Positions 9,572 to 18,167 of a DNA stretch of 53,134 bases are shown here, in pieces. Within the stretch, counting starts at the first letter, position 1. Every line of letters starts with the position of its first letter. The DNA is taken from assembly GCA_028275505.1 (NCBI GenBank), contig JAPWUP010000007.1, positions 1 through 53,134 of the forward strand, in the 5' to 3' direction. A program made the translations under genes and the position numbers. A model generated the notes under the pieces. It worked only from the letters and a program-made list of their open reading frames with translations, did not search any database and had not been told where the DNA came from. This DNA is from Bryobacteraceae bacterium. Lineage in GTDB: Bacteria > Acidobacteriota > Terriglobia > Bryobacterales > Bryobacteraceae.

Positions 9572-9619
9572 CGAGTGGTACTCGCGCCCGGGTCGCGGAG
9601 GGCGACCCCGGGAACTCAC

Positions 9620-9625
9620 ATTGTA
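9620..9625 (-). promoter_or_regulatory. -10 box of the aldolase-to-RidA operon
   Basis: On the minus strand TACAAT matches the -10 consensus in five of six bases and lies about 50 bases before the ATG at 9571. No clear -35 box is visible at 17 bases. The 146-base gap 9572-9717 is shared with the divergent glycosyltransferase gene. Confidence 0.45.
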
Positions 9626-9692
9626 TCCGCTTGTATGCGCCCCGCGCGCGACCTCGTCACAGGCGAGTGCAGCAGAGGCCGGCCGTGCCTGT

Positions 9693-9698
9693 CATAAT
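9693..9698 (+). promoter_or_regulatory. Possible -10 box of the glycosyltransferase gene
   Basis: CATAAT, five of six matches to TATAAT, 19 bases before the ATG at 9718. The -35 position holds nothing recognisable, so the call rests on the hexamer and its place. Confidence 0.35.
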
Positions 9699-9717
9699 CG
9701 TCAATGAGCGAGCCGCC

Positions 9718-10620
9718 ATGGGTGAGTACCCGTTGGTCAGCATCGTCACGCCCGTCTATAACCTGGCGGATTTCATCGAGGAGACGGTGCAAAGCGTGCT
9801 GAACCAGGACTACCCGCGCATCGAATATGTGGTCATGGACGGCGGCTCTACCGACGGCACGCTGGAAATTCTGGCCAAATATTCGGACCGAATCCGGGTA
9901 ATTTCCGCCCGGGATCGCGGCGCCGCGGATGCCGTGAATCGGGGCTTCCGGCTCACCAGCGGAGAAATTTTCGCGTTTTTGCACGGCGATGACCTGTATA
10001 TGCCGGGCGCGGTGCGCACCGCGGTCGAGTACCTGATGGCGCACCCGGATGCAGGCGGGGTCTACGGGGAGGCGAACTGGATCACAGAAGACGGCCAGGT
10101 CATTGGCCGTTATCCGACCCGGGATTTCGATCCCGAGGCGCTGGCTTGCGAATGCTACATCTGCCAGCCCGCCTGTTTTCTGCGCCGCCGCGTCTTCATT
10201 CAGGCAGGCCTGCTCGATCCCGATCTGGAGTGCGCCTTCGACTACGACCTCTGGATGCGCATTGCGCGCTTCGCTCGCCTGGACCGGATTGACGCCGTGC
10301 TGGCTGCTTCGCGCATGCGGCGCAGCAACAAAACGCTCGGTCAGCGCAAGCGAGCCTTTCAAGAAGCGCTGCGCCTTGTGGAGCGCTACTACGGGTACGC
10401 GCCTTTCGAGTGGGTCTACTGCTACACGGCCTTCCTGATTGACCACCGGGACCAGTTTTTCGAGCCGCTGCGGCCTTCGGTGACGAAACTGCTGGCGAGC
10501 CTGCCCATGGGCTTGTGGCACAATCGCCGGCGCCCGTGGCGCTTCTTGCGGGAGTGGGTGCGGTGGTGGAACCCGCGGTCTGCGGCGCGGCACTGGGCGA
10601 GGCTGCGGCAGCGGGCGTAG
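9718..10620 (+). CDS. Family 2 glycosyltransferase
   Basis: A 300-residue GT-A fold enzyme that transfers a sugar from a nucleotide-sugar donor. The start at 9718 places the conserved PLVSIVTPVYN strand at the N-terminus. It is followed by SVLNQDYPRIEYVVMDGGST, DRGAADAVNRGF, and HGDD (about residues 89-92), the metal/nucleotide-binding acidic motif. There are no obvious membrane helices, so it is cytosolic or peripheral. The C-terminal 60 residues are basic and aromatic-rich (MGLWHNRRRPWRFLREW) and could touch the membrane. It stands alone between the divergent aldolase operon and smc, so the polysaccharide or glycolipid it builds is unknown. Confidence 0.92.
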   Translation: MGEYPLVSIVTPVYNLADFIEETVQSVLNQDYPRIEYVVMDGGSTDGTLEILAKYSDRIRVISARDRGAADAVNRGFRLTSGEIFAFLHGDDLYMPGAVRTAVEYLMAHPDAGGVYGEANWITEDGQVIGRYPTRDFDPEALACECYICQPACFLRRRVFIQAGLLDPDLECAFDYDLWMRIARFARLDRIDAVLAASRMRRSNKTLGQRKRAFQEALRLVERYYGYAPFEWVYCYTAFLIDHRDQFFEPLRPSVTKLLASLPMGLWHNRRRPWRFLREWVRWWNPRSAARHWARLRQRA

Positions 10621-10628
10621 GGGCCCGC
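10611..10628 (+). terminator. GC hairpin overlapping the glycosyltransferase stop
   Basis: GCGGGC (10611-10616) pairs with GCCCGC (10623-10628) across a six-base loop that contains the stop codon. There is no T-run after it, so it is only a possible terminator. Confidence 0.25.
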
Positions 10629-10681
10629 GAACCCAACATCCGGGGCCAAAAACAAATTCGGCCCCATATGTCGTGCCCCGC

Positions 10682-10711
10682 TTTACAAACCCAACGTCAA
10701 CCGGCTAACAT
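10682..10711 (+). promoter_or_regulatory. Promoter upstream of smc
   Basis: TTTACA (10682-10687) and TAACAT (10706-10711) are 18 bases apart in a locally less GC-rich stretch. Transcription would start near 10718, about 105 bases before the smc start codon. Confidence 0.5.
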
Positions 10712-10822
10712 AGAACCATCCCCCGAGCGGGTCCGCTCCCGCGCGACCCGGCGGGCGGCGTTTCGCCTTCGAAATGCCCGTCCGCCACAGCGGCCGGACT
10801 CTTTGAGCGAGGTGGGAAAGAC

Positions 10823-13800
10823 TTGCTGAGACTCAAACGCATCGAACTCCAGGGCTTCAAATCCTTCGCCGATCGCACGGAACTGCGCTTCGACGGTGCC
10901 GGCATCGTCGCCATCGTGGGTCCCAACGGCTGCGGCAAGTCCAATCTGGCCGACGCCATCCAGTGGGTTCTCGGCGAGCAATCGGCGAAAAGCCTGCGCG
11001 GCGCCCGCATGGAGGACGTCATCTTCGCGGGCACGCGCGAGCGCAAGCCGGTTTCCCTGGCTCAGGTCACCATGACGCTGGCTGAGCCCGCCATCCCGGA
11101 GCAGCAGGTGCTGGCTCCCGCCAAACCCAACGGCAAGCAGGTGAACGGGAAGGCCGGCTCGCAGCCCAAGCAAGTCACCGTCACGCGCCGCCTGTTCCGC
11201 TCCGGGGAAAGCGAGTACCTCATTGACGGCCGGCCTGCACGGCTGCGCGACATCCAGGATCTTTTCATGGGCACCGGCCTGGGCGGCGATTCCTACGCCA
11301 TCATTGAGCAGGGACGCATCGGCCAGATCCTGAGCTCCAAGCCGCAGGACCGCCGCCTCGTCATCGAGGAGGCCGCGGGCATCAGCCGCTACAAGACGAA
11401 GCGCCGCCTGGCCGAGGCCAGGCTGGAAGGCGCCAAGCACAACCTGGAGCGGGTCTTCGACATCCTCGAAGAAGTCGGGCGGCAGATGAACTCGCTGAAA
11501 CGGCAAGCCGCGAAAGCCCGCCGCTACGAAGACCTGAAGGCGCAGATGTGCGCACAGCTTCGCCTCGTGCTGGCAGCCCGTCATCGCCTGCTCGAGCGCG
11601 AGGCGGCCCGCATCGCCGTGGATCTGAGCCTCGCCACGAGCCAACTGGAATCCCTGGGCAAGCAGGTAGCCGAAAAGGAGCGTTCCCACGAGGCCGCACA
11701 GCAGACGGTCTTCGGCCTGGAATCCGAGCTGCTCCAGGCGCGGCAACGCCTGGCCGAATTGCAAGTGACGGCGGAACGGGTCTCGGGCCAGCTCGACTCC
11801 GCAAGTAAACAGGCGGCGACGATCGAAGATCGCCTCCAGCGCGGCGCTGCGGAAGCCGAGCAGTTGCAGGTTCGCTGCCAGGAGCTCGCCTCCGAGCTGG
11901 CCGCGCAACGGTCCGCGCTGGTTGCGCTCGAGCAGGAAGAGACTGCGCTCCGCCAGAAGGTCGAGAGCAAGGCACGCGAGCGTTCCGAGCTGGAGCGCAA
12001 ACTGACCGAAGTCGAGCGCGCCATCGAATCCGCACGGCAGGCGGTCCTGCGGCTCATGGGCGAGGCCGCCGCGCTGCGCAACCAGCTCGCCCAGATGGAC
12101 GAACACCTGGCCGCTATCGAGCGGGACGCGGCCCGCGCCGGCAAGGAAGAGCAGTCGGCTCTGTCGGATCTGGAGTGGCTCGAGCAGAGCGAGCGCGAAC
12201 TGGCGGCAAAGGCCCAGGAGCGACAGCAGCAGCTCGAGGAGTTGCGGGAACGGCGCCGCGGCGTCGAGCAGGCTCTGGCCGAGGCGCGCCGGCAGGCCGA
12301 GGAAGCGCGCCGGCAGCAGGATGCGCTGCGGGCCGAGCTCTCGCGCGTGCGCGCGCGTCGCGACTCGCTGGAAGAAATTCTCTCCCACCGCGCCTACACG
12401 ACCGAGGCCGTCAAGCGCCTGTTCACTGCCGTGGAGCGGGGTCAGGGCCAGAACTTCTCGCCGCTGGGCGTGCTGGCCGATTTCCTCGAAGTGGACCCGG
12501 CCTGGGAGAAAGCGGCCGAAGAGTTCCTCCACGACGAGCTCGAGTACGTGGTCGTGGACTGCTGGGATCAGGCCGAGCGTGGCCTCGAATTGCTGCGCAC
12601 GCTCGGGGACGGCCGGGCCACGTTCCTGGTGCGACCCGAACCGCGGGATCCTGGCGCGGCAACCCGCCCGCAGCCCGAGCCCGGCGACCAGCTTCCCTCC
12701 TTGCGCGACGTTCTGCGGCTGAACGGCTCGCTGGGCGAAGCTCTGCTGGACTCGCTGCCTCGCATCAATGCATGCCGTCTGGTAAGCGATGAAAAGACGG
12801 CGCGCGAGCTGGCGGCGGCGCACCCTGCGCTGTATTTCCTGCTGCCGGACGGCGTCTGCTATCACGGTCAGGCGCTGAGCGGGGGACGCAAGTCGGCCGG
12901 CGGGCCGCTGGCGCTCAAGCGTGAACTCCGGGAGTTGCGCACTCTGGCTCAGGCGCGTGAACAGGAGCTGGCGGCGGTTGCGTCGCGGCGCGAGCAACTG
13001 GAAAAGGAAATCGCCGCTCTGGAGCAGGAGCTTGAAGCCGTACGCGCCGCGCAGCAAGGCCTCGAAAAGGAAAACGTCACACTGGAGCACGAACGGCGCA
13101 AGCTGGCCGAGGATCTCCATCGGGTGCGCACGCGGCTTTCGGTGGCGCGGATGGAAAGCGAGCGTCTGGCCAACGAAAAACAACAGCTCCAGGCGCAACG
13201 CGAGTGCAATCTGGAAGCCATCGCCGAAAAGGAGCGGGTGCGCGAGCAGCGCGAGCAGGAGCTCGCGGATTTGCGGCGGCGGTGGGAAGAACTGAAATCG
13301 CTGGCCGCCCGCAGCGCGGAAGAACACTCTGCGGTGCGCGTCGAACTGGCCGGCGTCGAGGAACGGCGCCGCGCCCAGGCTGCCGCGCTGAACCGTCTGG
13401 AAGCCGAACACCGACAGAGTGAAGCGCGGCGTGCGGAACTTTCGCGCGAGCTCTCGCGCCTGGAGCAAGAGAAGGCGCGGCTCGCCGAGTCGAACGCAAG
13501 GCTGCTCGAGCAGCAGGAATCGCTCAGGTCCGAGCTGGCCTCCTGCCAGGAACGCGTCGCGCAACTGGAGGCCGAAGAAGTCCGCCGGCGCGATGAAATG
13601 CTGGCGTTGGCCGAGGAGCTACGGAGTTTGCGGACGGAACTGCAAGCGGCCCAGGAGCAGCGATCCCGGATCGAGCTGGAGCTGGTCCGGCGCCAGGCCG
13701 ATCTGCGCTATCTGGACGAAACCAGCCGCAAGGAGCTGGGCGTGCCTGCCGCGGAGCTCAGCGCCGCCGAGGCGACCATCCCGGACGAAGAGGAACTGGC

Positions 13801-14494
13801 GGCCGCCGAGCAGAAGTACCAGGAACTCAAGGAGCGGATCGAAGCTCTGGGGCCGGTGAACCCGCAGGCGCTCGAAGAATTCAAGGAGACCGAGCAGCGT
13901 TACAACTTCCTCAACGCGCAGCGGCAGGATCTGCTGGATTCCATTCGCGACACCGAGCAGGCCATCCGCGAAATAGACGCCGAGACGCGAAAGCGCTTCC
14001 AGGAAGCTTTCTCCGCAATCAATCAAAATTTCGGGGAAATGTTCCAGCGGCTGTTCGGCGGCGGCTCGGCCGAGATGCGGCTCACCGACCCCGAGAATCT
14101 GGCCGAGTCCGGCATTGACATCGTCGCCTCGCCGCCCGGCAAGCGGCTTCAGAACGTGCTGTTGCTCTCGGGCGGCGAAAAGGCGCTCACGGCGCTGGCC
14201 CTGTTGCTGGCCATCTTCAAGTACCAGCCCAGCCCGTTCTGCGTGCTGGACGAGGTGGATGCGCCGCTGGACGATCCCAACATTGACCGCCTCATGCGCA
14301 TCCTGCGCGAAATGTCGGCGCAAACGCAATTCATCGTGATCACCCACACCAAGCGGACCATGGAGGCGGCCGATGTCCTCTACGGCGTGACCATGCAGGA
14401 GCCGGGCGTCTCCAAACTGGTCTCGGTGCGCCTGCCCACGCCGGCCGCGGCCTCGCCGCCGCCCGCCACGCTGGAACTGGCGGCACGCGCCTGA
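10823..14494 (+). CDS. smc: Chromosome segregation ATPase SMC
   Basis: A 1223-residue structural-maintenance-of-chromosomes protein, normal for bacterial SMC. It begins at a TTG codon with AGGTGGG (10810-10816) six bases ahead; no in-frame ATG fits. The head has Walker A GPNGCGKSN at 33-41. Long coiled coils, very rich in Glu, Arg, Ala and Gln, flank a hinge at roughly 520-680. The C-terminal half of the head has signature LLSGGEKALTAL and Walker B VLDEVDAPLDD. A Pro/Lys/Gly-rich stretch in the N-terminal head (about 95-112) looks longer than usual. Homodimers with ScpA/ScpB (not here) compact and separate chromosomes. It is monocistronic, with its own promoter. Confidence 0.97.
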   Translation: MLRLKRIELQGFKSFADRTELRFDGAGIVAIVGPNGCGKSNLADAIQWVLGEQSAKSLRGARMEDVIFAGTRERKPVSLAQVTMTLAEPAIPEQQVLAPAKPNGKQVNGKAGSQPKQVTVTRRLFRSGESEYLIDGRPARLRDIQDLFMGTGLGGDSYAIIEQGRIGQILSSKPQDRRLVIEEAAGISRYKTKRRLAEARLEGAKHNLERVFDILEEVGRQMNSLKRQAAKARRYEDLKAQMCAQLRLVLAARHRLLEREAARIAVDLSLATSQLESLGKQVAEKERSHEAAQQTVFGLESELLQARQRLAELQVTAERVSGQLDSASKQAATIEDRLQRGAAEAEQLQVRCQELASELAAQRSALVALEQEETALRQKVESKARERSELERKLTEVERAIESARQAVLRLMGEAAALRNQLAQMDEHLAAIERDAARAGKEEQSALSDLEWLEQSERELAAKAQERQQQLEELRERRRGVEQALAEARRQAEEARRQQDALRAELSRVRARRDSLEEILSHRAYTTEAVKRLFTAVERGQGQNFSPLGVLADFLEVDPAWEKAAEEFLHDELEYVVVDCWDQAERGLELLRTLGDGRATFLVRPEPRDPGAATRPQPEPGDQLPSLRDVLRLNGSLGEALLDSLPRINACRLVSDEKTARELAAAHPALYFLLPDGVCYHGQALSGGRKSAGGPLALKRELRELRTLAQAREQELAAVASRREQLEKEIAALEQELEAVRAAQQGLEKENVTLEHERRKLAEDLHRVRTRLSVARMESERLANEKQQLQAQRECNLEAIAEKERVREQREQELADLRRRWEELKSLAARSAEEHSAVRVELAGVEERRRAQAAALNRLEAEHRQSEARRAELSRELSRLEQEKARLAESNARLLEQQESLRSELASCQERVAQLEAEEVRRRDEMLALAEELRSLRTELQAAQEQRSRIELELVRRQADLRYLDETSRKELGVPAAELSAAEATIPDEEELAAAEQKYQELKERIEALGPVNPQALEEFKETEQRYNFLNAQRQDLLDSIRDTEQAIREIDAETRKRFQEAFSAINQNFGEMFQRLFGGGSAEMRLTDPENLAESGIDIVASPPGKRLQNVLLLSGGEKALTALALLLAIFKYQPSPFCVLDEVDAPLDDPNIDRLMRILREMSAQTQFIVITHTKRTMEAADVLYGVTMQEPGVSKLVSVRLPTPAAASPPPATLELAARA

Positions 14495-14518
14495 GCCTTT
14501 CGGGCGCCGGAGGACGAG

Positions 14519-15931
14519 CTACGTCCAGACCGGGGATTCTGCCTGGATCTCCCGGTAAAGCGCGACGAGCCGCTCCCGCAGCGAGCGCAGCACGGGCGGG
14601 TTCTTCGCCGCGAGGTCCTTGCTTTCCGCGGGATCCTCGGCCAGGTTGTACAGCTCGAACTCCACCAGCCGGGCTTCTTTGATGAAGGGCATGTCCTGCT
14701 GCGGATCGAAAGCGCCGCCGGCAGCCCGAGGGGAGGCGCGATCGGGAATGCCGAGGATCTTCCACGGACCGTCGCGCAGGGCGGCTTTGGGACGGCTCAG
14801 CGCATTGTAATAGTGCCAGTACAGCGGAACCCGTCGTCTCACCTTCTTGCCTTCCAGCAAGGGGAGGATGTTGACCCCATCGAGGCGCGCGGGCGGCTGG
14901 GCGCCGGCAGCGGCGCAAAGCGTGGGCAGTACGTCCACGCCCGAGATCGGCTCGGAAATCGTGGCGCCGGCGCGGGCGCGTCCCGGCCAACGCAGAATCC
15001 CGGGCACCCGAATGCCTCCCTCGTACATATGAAGCTTCATGCCGCGGAAGGGGCCGGGTGAGCCATAGGAGCGCCACGCTCCCTTGTAGCGATTCAGCGT
15101 CTCCGGGCCGTTGTCGCTCGTGAAAAAGACCAGCGTGCGATCCCCGAGGCCGGACTCATCCAGGTAGCGAATCAGCCGGCCGAACTCGTGGTCCATCTGC
15201 GTGACGTTGGCGTAGTAAAGCGCCTCCCCCTTTTCGCGAACCGAAGGGTACAGGCGCAGGAACTCTTCATCGGCTGCGATCGGCTCGTGCGGCGCGTGGA
15301 AGCAAACGAAAAGGCAGAACGGCTGGCCGGCGGGCAAGCGTTTGAGCCACTCGATGGCTTCGCTGACGATCAGGGTGCTCGAATTGCCCTTCAGCGGACC
15401 GACGGGTTTGCCGTTGCGAACGAAGTTGACGGGGTCGGCGTGGCTGGGCGCGGCGTTGTTCTGGGTCGAAAACCAGTGGTCGAAGCCATGATCGGAGGGT
15501 TGCGGCTGTTCGGGCGAGTTGAACTTGCCGTTGCAGTGCCACTTGCCGGTATGGCAGGTGGCGTAGCCCAGGCGCTTGAGGATCTGGGCGAACGTGACCC
15601 GGTCGCGTCCCAGATGCATGGGATTGCCGGCGGGGATCCAGTTGTAGACGCCCACGCGATCCGGGATCAAGCCGGTCAGCATGGCGGCGCGCGAGGGCGA
15701 GCAAACGGGCGCGGCGGCGTAGCAATCCGTGAAGCGCACGCCCTGGGAAGCGAAGCGATCCAGGTGCGGGGTCTGGATACGGCGACTGCCGTAGCAGCCC
15801 AGATCCCCGTAGCCCAGATCGTCGCAGAGTACGATCACGAAATTGGGTCGCGGCGCAGAAGCTGAGACGGTTGCGGCAGCGAGGCCGCCCAGGAATTCGC
15901 GTCGGGTAAGAGAGGATCCCAGCACGCTCAT
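14519..15931 (-). CDS. Formylglycine-dependent sulfatase 1 (Tat-exported)
   Basis: A 470-residue type I sulfatase that cleaves sulfate esters, most likely from a glycan. The N-terminus SLTRREFLGGLAAATVSA is a twin-arginine signal. Metal ligands appear in LCDDLGYGDLG, and Cys77 in CSPSR is the residue converted to formylglycine. HTGKWH and FTSDNGPE are the other catalytic blocks. Cys-type sulfatases need a maturase (FGE or a radical-SAM enzyme), which is not in this window. The ATG at 15931 is preferred; an in-frame ATG at 15952 would add seven residues. It diverges from the Gfo/Idh gene with only 30 bases between, suggesting shared control. Confidence 0.94.
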   Translation of the reverse strand: MSVLGSSLTRREFLGGLAAATVSASAPRPNFVIVLCDDLGYGDLGCYGSRRIQTPHLDRFASQGVRFTDCYAAAPVCSPSRAAMLTGLIPDRVGVYNWIPAGNPMHLGRDRVTFAQILKRLGYATCHTGKWHCNGKFNSPEQPQPSDHGFDHWFSTQNNAAPSHADPVNFVRNGKPVGPLKGNSSTLIVSEAIEWLKRLPAGQPFCLFVCFHAPHEPIAADEEFLRLYPSVREKGEALYYANVTQMDHEFGRLIRYLDESGLGDRTLVFFTSDNGPETLNRYKGAWRSYGSPGPFRGMKLHMYEGGIRVPGILRWPGRARAGATISEPISGVDVLPTLCAAAGAQPPARLDGVNILPLLEGKKVRRRVPLYWHYYNALSRPKAALRDGPWKILGIPDRASPRAAGGAFDPQQDMPFIKEARLVEFELYNLAEDPAESKDLAAKNPPVLRSLRERLVALYREIQAESPVWT

Positions 15932-15942
15932 GTTCGCACGCT

Positions 15943-15952
15943 GTTGTATCAT
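15943..15952. promoter_or_regulatory. Overlapping divergent -10 boxes between sulfatase 1 and Gfo/Idh gene
   Basis: TATCAT (15947-15952) reads as a -10 toward the dehydrogenase, and TACAAC (15943-15948, minus) as a -10 toward the sulfatase. Each would leave a leader of only a few bases. Neither gene has a good Shine-Dalgarno sequence here. Confidence 0.3.
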
Positions 15953-15961
15953 GCCCCGCGT

Positions 15962-17074
15962 ATGGAGATCAACTTCGATCTGGAGCACGCGGCCAGGCCG
16001 CCGGCCCGCAGCGATTACGGCATCGGCATCGTGGGCGCAGGATTCGTCGTGCGTGACCTTCACCTGGCGGCGTATCGCAAGGCCGGCTACCGCGTGGTCG
16101 CGATCACCGACTTGGATCTGGAACGGGCGCGCGAGACGGCGCGCCTGCGCGGGGTTCCGAAAGTCTGCGCAACGCTGGAGGAACTGCTGGCGGATCCCGA
16201 AGTCGAGGTGCTGGACATCGCGGTGCCGCCAGACCAGCAACTGGCGGTGGTGCGCCAGGTGGTCGAACGCGGCCGCCGCATTCGCGGGATCCTGGCGCAG
16301 AAGCCGCTGGCGCTTCATTACGCCGAGGCCCTCGAAATCGTGGAGTGGTGCGAGCGCGCGGGCATCGTGCTGGCGGTCAATCAGAACATGCGCTGGGATC
16401 CTTCGATCCGCGCGTTGCGCACGTTGCTGGCCCGTGGCTGGCTGGGCGAGCCGGTGCTGGCCACCATCGAGATGCGTTCGCCGCGCAGGTACGCGGGCTG
16501 GAAGCGTCGCTCCGACCGGCTGACGCTGCCCGTGATGAGCATCCATCATCTGGATGCGTTCCGCTTCCTGTTCGGCGAACCGGAGAGCGTGTACGCCAGC
16601 GCGCGTACTGACCCGCGGGCGGATTTTGCCCACACCGACGGCATCGTACTGTACGTGCTGGAATACGCCAGCGGGCTGCGCGCGGCGGCCTGGGACGACG
16701 TATATGCCGGTCCCGTGCTGGAAGGCGCGGCGGCCGATAATTACGTGCGCTGGCGCGTGGAAGGGACCGAAGGCATGGCCCGCGGGGCCATCGGATGGCC
16801 GGCCTGGCCCAACGTCGTGCCCAGCACCATAGATTTCACCCTGCGGTCCCAACCCGGCGTCTGGTTCTCGCCACGCTGGCCGGAGGCCTGGTTCCCGGAC
16901 GCCTTCGCCGGAACCATGGGTGAACTGCTCGACAGCCTGGCCACCGGGCGCCAGCCCAGCATCCACGGACGCGATAACCTACGCACCATCGCCCTGGTGG
17001 AAGCCTGTTACCGTTCCATCGCCGAGCGTCGCGCAGTGCGAGTGGCCGAACTGACGGACGAGCTGCCCGTCTGA
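15962..17074 (+). CDS. Gfo/Idh/MocA family NAD(P)-dependent oxidoreductase 1
   Basis: A 370-residue dehydrogenase with an N-terminal Rossmann fold (IGIVGAGFVVRDLHL) and the family's lysine motif as AQKPLAL near 120, in place of the usual EKP. The C-terminal alpha/beta domain has MSIHHLDAFRFLFGEP, with the His expected near the substrate. Members oxidise or epimerise sugars and inositols; the substrate is not readable. The ATG at 15962 is preferred over the TTG at 15944. It begins a plus-strand run into the mutarotase-like, DUF1638 and methyltransferase-like genes with gaps of 16, 21 and -4 bases. It belongs with the sulfatase it diverges from. Confidence 0.92.
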   Translation: MEINFDLEHAARPPARSDYGIGIVGAGFVVRDLHLAAYRKAGYRVVAITDLDLERARETARLRGVPKVCATLEELLADPEVEVLDIAVPPDQQLAVVRQVVERGRRIRGILAQKPLALHYAEALEIVEWCERAGIVLAVNQNMRWDPSIRALRTLLARGWLGEPVLATIEMRSPRRYAGWKRRSDRLTLPVMSIHHLDAFRFLFGEPESVYASARTDPRADFAHTDGIVLYVLEYASGLRAAAWDDVYAGPVLEGAAADNYVRWRVEGTEGMARGAIGWPAWPNVVPSTIDFTLRSQPGVWFSPRWPEAWFPDAFAGTMGELLDSLATGRQPSIHGRDNLRTIALVEACYRSIAERRAVRVAELTDELPV

Positions 17075-17078
17075 AGGC

Positions 17079-17084
17079 TATACT
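17079..17084 (+). promoter_or_regulatory. -10 box giving a possible leaderless start
   Basis: TATACT ends six bases before the ATG at 17091, and no Shine-Dalgarno sequence lies in the 16-base gap. Transcription from this box would begin at about the start codon itself. No good -35 is visible. Confidence 0.35.
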
Positions 17085-17090
17085 GCTTCC

Positions 17091-17414
17091 ATGCGACGCT
17101 ACGGGATGGTTATCGGTCTGGATCCGGCGCGACTGGAAGAATACAAGGCCTGCCACGCCAACCCCTGGCCCGAAGTTCTCGAAATGATCCGCAAATGTAA
17201 CATCCGCAATTACTCGATTTTCTACAAAGACGGTTACCTGTTCAGCTATTTCGAGTACGTGGGCGAGGACTTCGAGGCCGACATGGCCCGGATGGCGGCC
17301 GATCCGAAAACGCAGGAATGGTGGGCTTACGTGAAGCCCATGCAAAGGCCTCTGGAAAGTCGCAAACCGGGCGAATGGTGGGCGGAAATGGAGGAAGTTT
17401 TTCACATGGACTGA
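17091..17414 (+). CDS. L-rhamnose mutarotase family protein
   Basis: A 107-residue dimeric alpha/beta-barrel protein of the RhaM (DUF718) family, which interconverts sugar anomers. His22 in CHANPWPEV sits exactly where the catalytic His22 of E. coli RhaM does. WWAYVKPMQ and the C-terminal EVFHMD also match the family. True rhamnose enzymes sit beside rhaBAD genes, which are absent, so the natural sugar may be another 6-deoxy or methylated sugar. It has no visible ribosome-binding site; see the -10 box at 17079. It lies between the Gfo/Idh dehydrogenase and the DUF1638/methyltransferase-like pair. Confidence 0.9.
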   Translation: MRRYGMVIGLDPARLEEYKACHANPWPEVLEMIRKCNIRNYSIFYKDGYLFSYFEYVGEDFEADMARMAADPKTQEWWAYVKPMQRPLESRKPGEWWAEMEEVFHMD

Positions 17415-17435
17415 AACCGCGACCTCCGAGCTACG

Positions 17436-18167
17436 ATGCGCCTGCGCCTGATCGGCTGCGAGATCCTGTACCGCGAACTGTGCTGGGCGGTGGCGCACTC
17501 GATCCATCAGGTGGACGTGGAGTTTCTGCCCAAGGGCCTCCACGATCTGGGCGCGGCGCCCATGCGCTCCCGCCTGCAAGAGGCGATTGACCGCACGGAT
17601 GCCTCGCGCTACGAGGCCGTGCTCCTCGGTTACGCGCTGTGCGGGATGGGCCTGGCCGGGTTGACGGCGCGCTCGCTGCCGCTCATCGTGCCTCGCGCTC
17701 ACGACTGCATCACGCTTTTTCTCGGTAGCCGCCGGCGCTACACGGATTACTTTCGCAGCCACCCTGGCACTTACTTCCTGACCACGGGATGGATCGAGCG
17801 CGGGCGCGATCTTCCCCAGCTTTCCATCCAGGAAAAACTCGGCCTGCGGCAAAGCTTCGAGGAGCTGGCGTCGCGCTACGGTGAAGACAACGCCCGTTAT
17901 TTGATGGAGGAGCTGGGCGGTTGGACGCGCCATTACCGCCGCATTGCCTTTATCGAAACGGGTCTGGAGCCGGACGGGCGCTTCGAGGAAGCCGCGCGGC
18001 GCGAAGCCGAGAGCCGGGGTTGGGAATTCGAGAAGCTCTCGGGCGATCTGAGCCTGGTCCGACGGCTAGTGGACGGGCCGTGGGACGAGGATTTCCTGCA
18101 AGTGCCGCCGGGCCACCGCATCGTGGCAACCTATGACGAGGACATCGTAGGAGTGGAGCCGTTATGA
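17436..18167 (+). CDS. DUF1638 domain protein
   Basis: A 243-residue cytosolic protein of the DUF1638 family, biochemically uncharacterised as far as I know. Candidate metal or cofactor residues stand out: Cys8 (IGCEIL), Cys69 (GYALCGMGL), and His89-Asp90-Cys91 (PRAHDC), followed by ITLFLGSRRRY and PGTYFLTTGW. Family members often lie next to corrinoid methyltransferases and MtaA/CmuA-type proteins. Here the stop overlaps the start of an MtaA-like gene by 4 bases (ATGA), so the two are probably made together. A role in handling a methyl group or corrinoid is inference from that pairing. Confidence 0.85.
   Translation: MRLRLIGCEILYRELCWAVAHSIHQVDVEFLPKGLHDLGAAPMRSRLQEAIDRTDASRYEAVLLGYALCGMGLAGLTARSLPLIVPRAHDCITLFLGSRRRYTDYFRSHPGTYFLTTGWIERGRDLPQLSIQEKLGLRQSFEELASRYGEDNARYLMEELGGWTRHYRRIAFIETGLEPDGRFEEAARREAESRGWEFEKLSGDLSLVRRLVDGPWDEDFLQVPPGHRIVATYDEDIVGVEPL

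Noticed and set aside
10697-13564. 955-codon open frame antisense to smc
   Set aside because: It mirrors the GC-rich coiled-coil codons of smc; its translation is low-complexity and shows no family motif.
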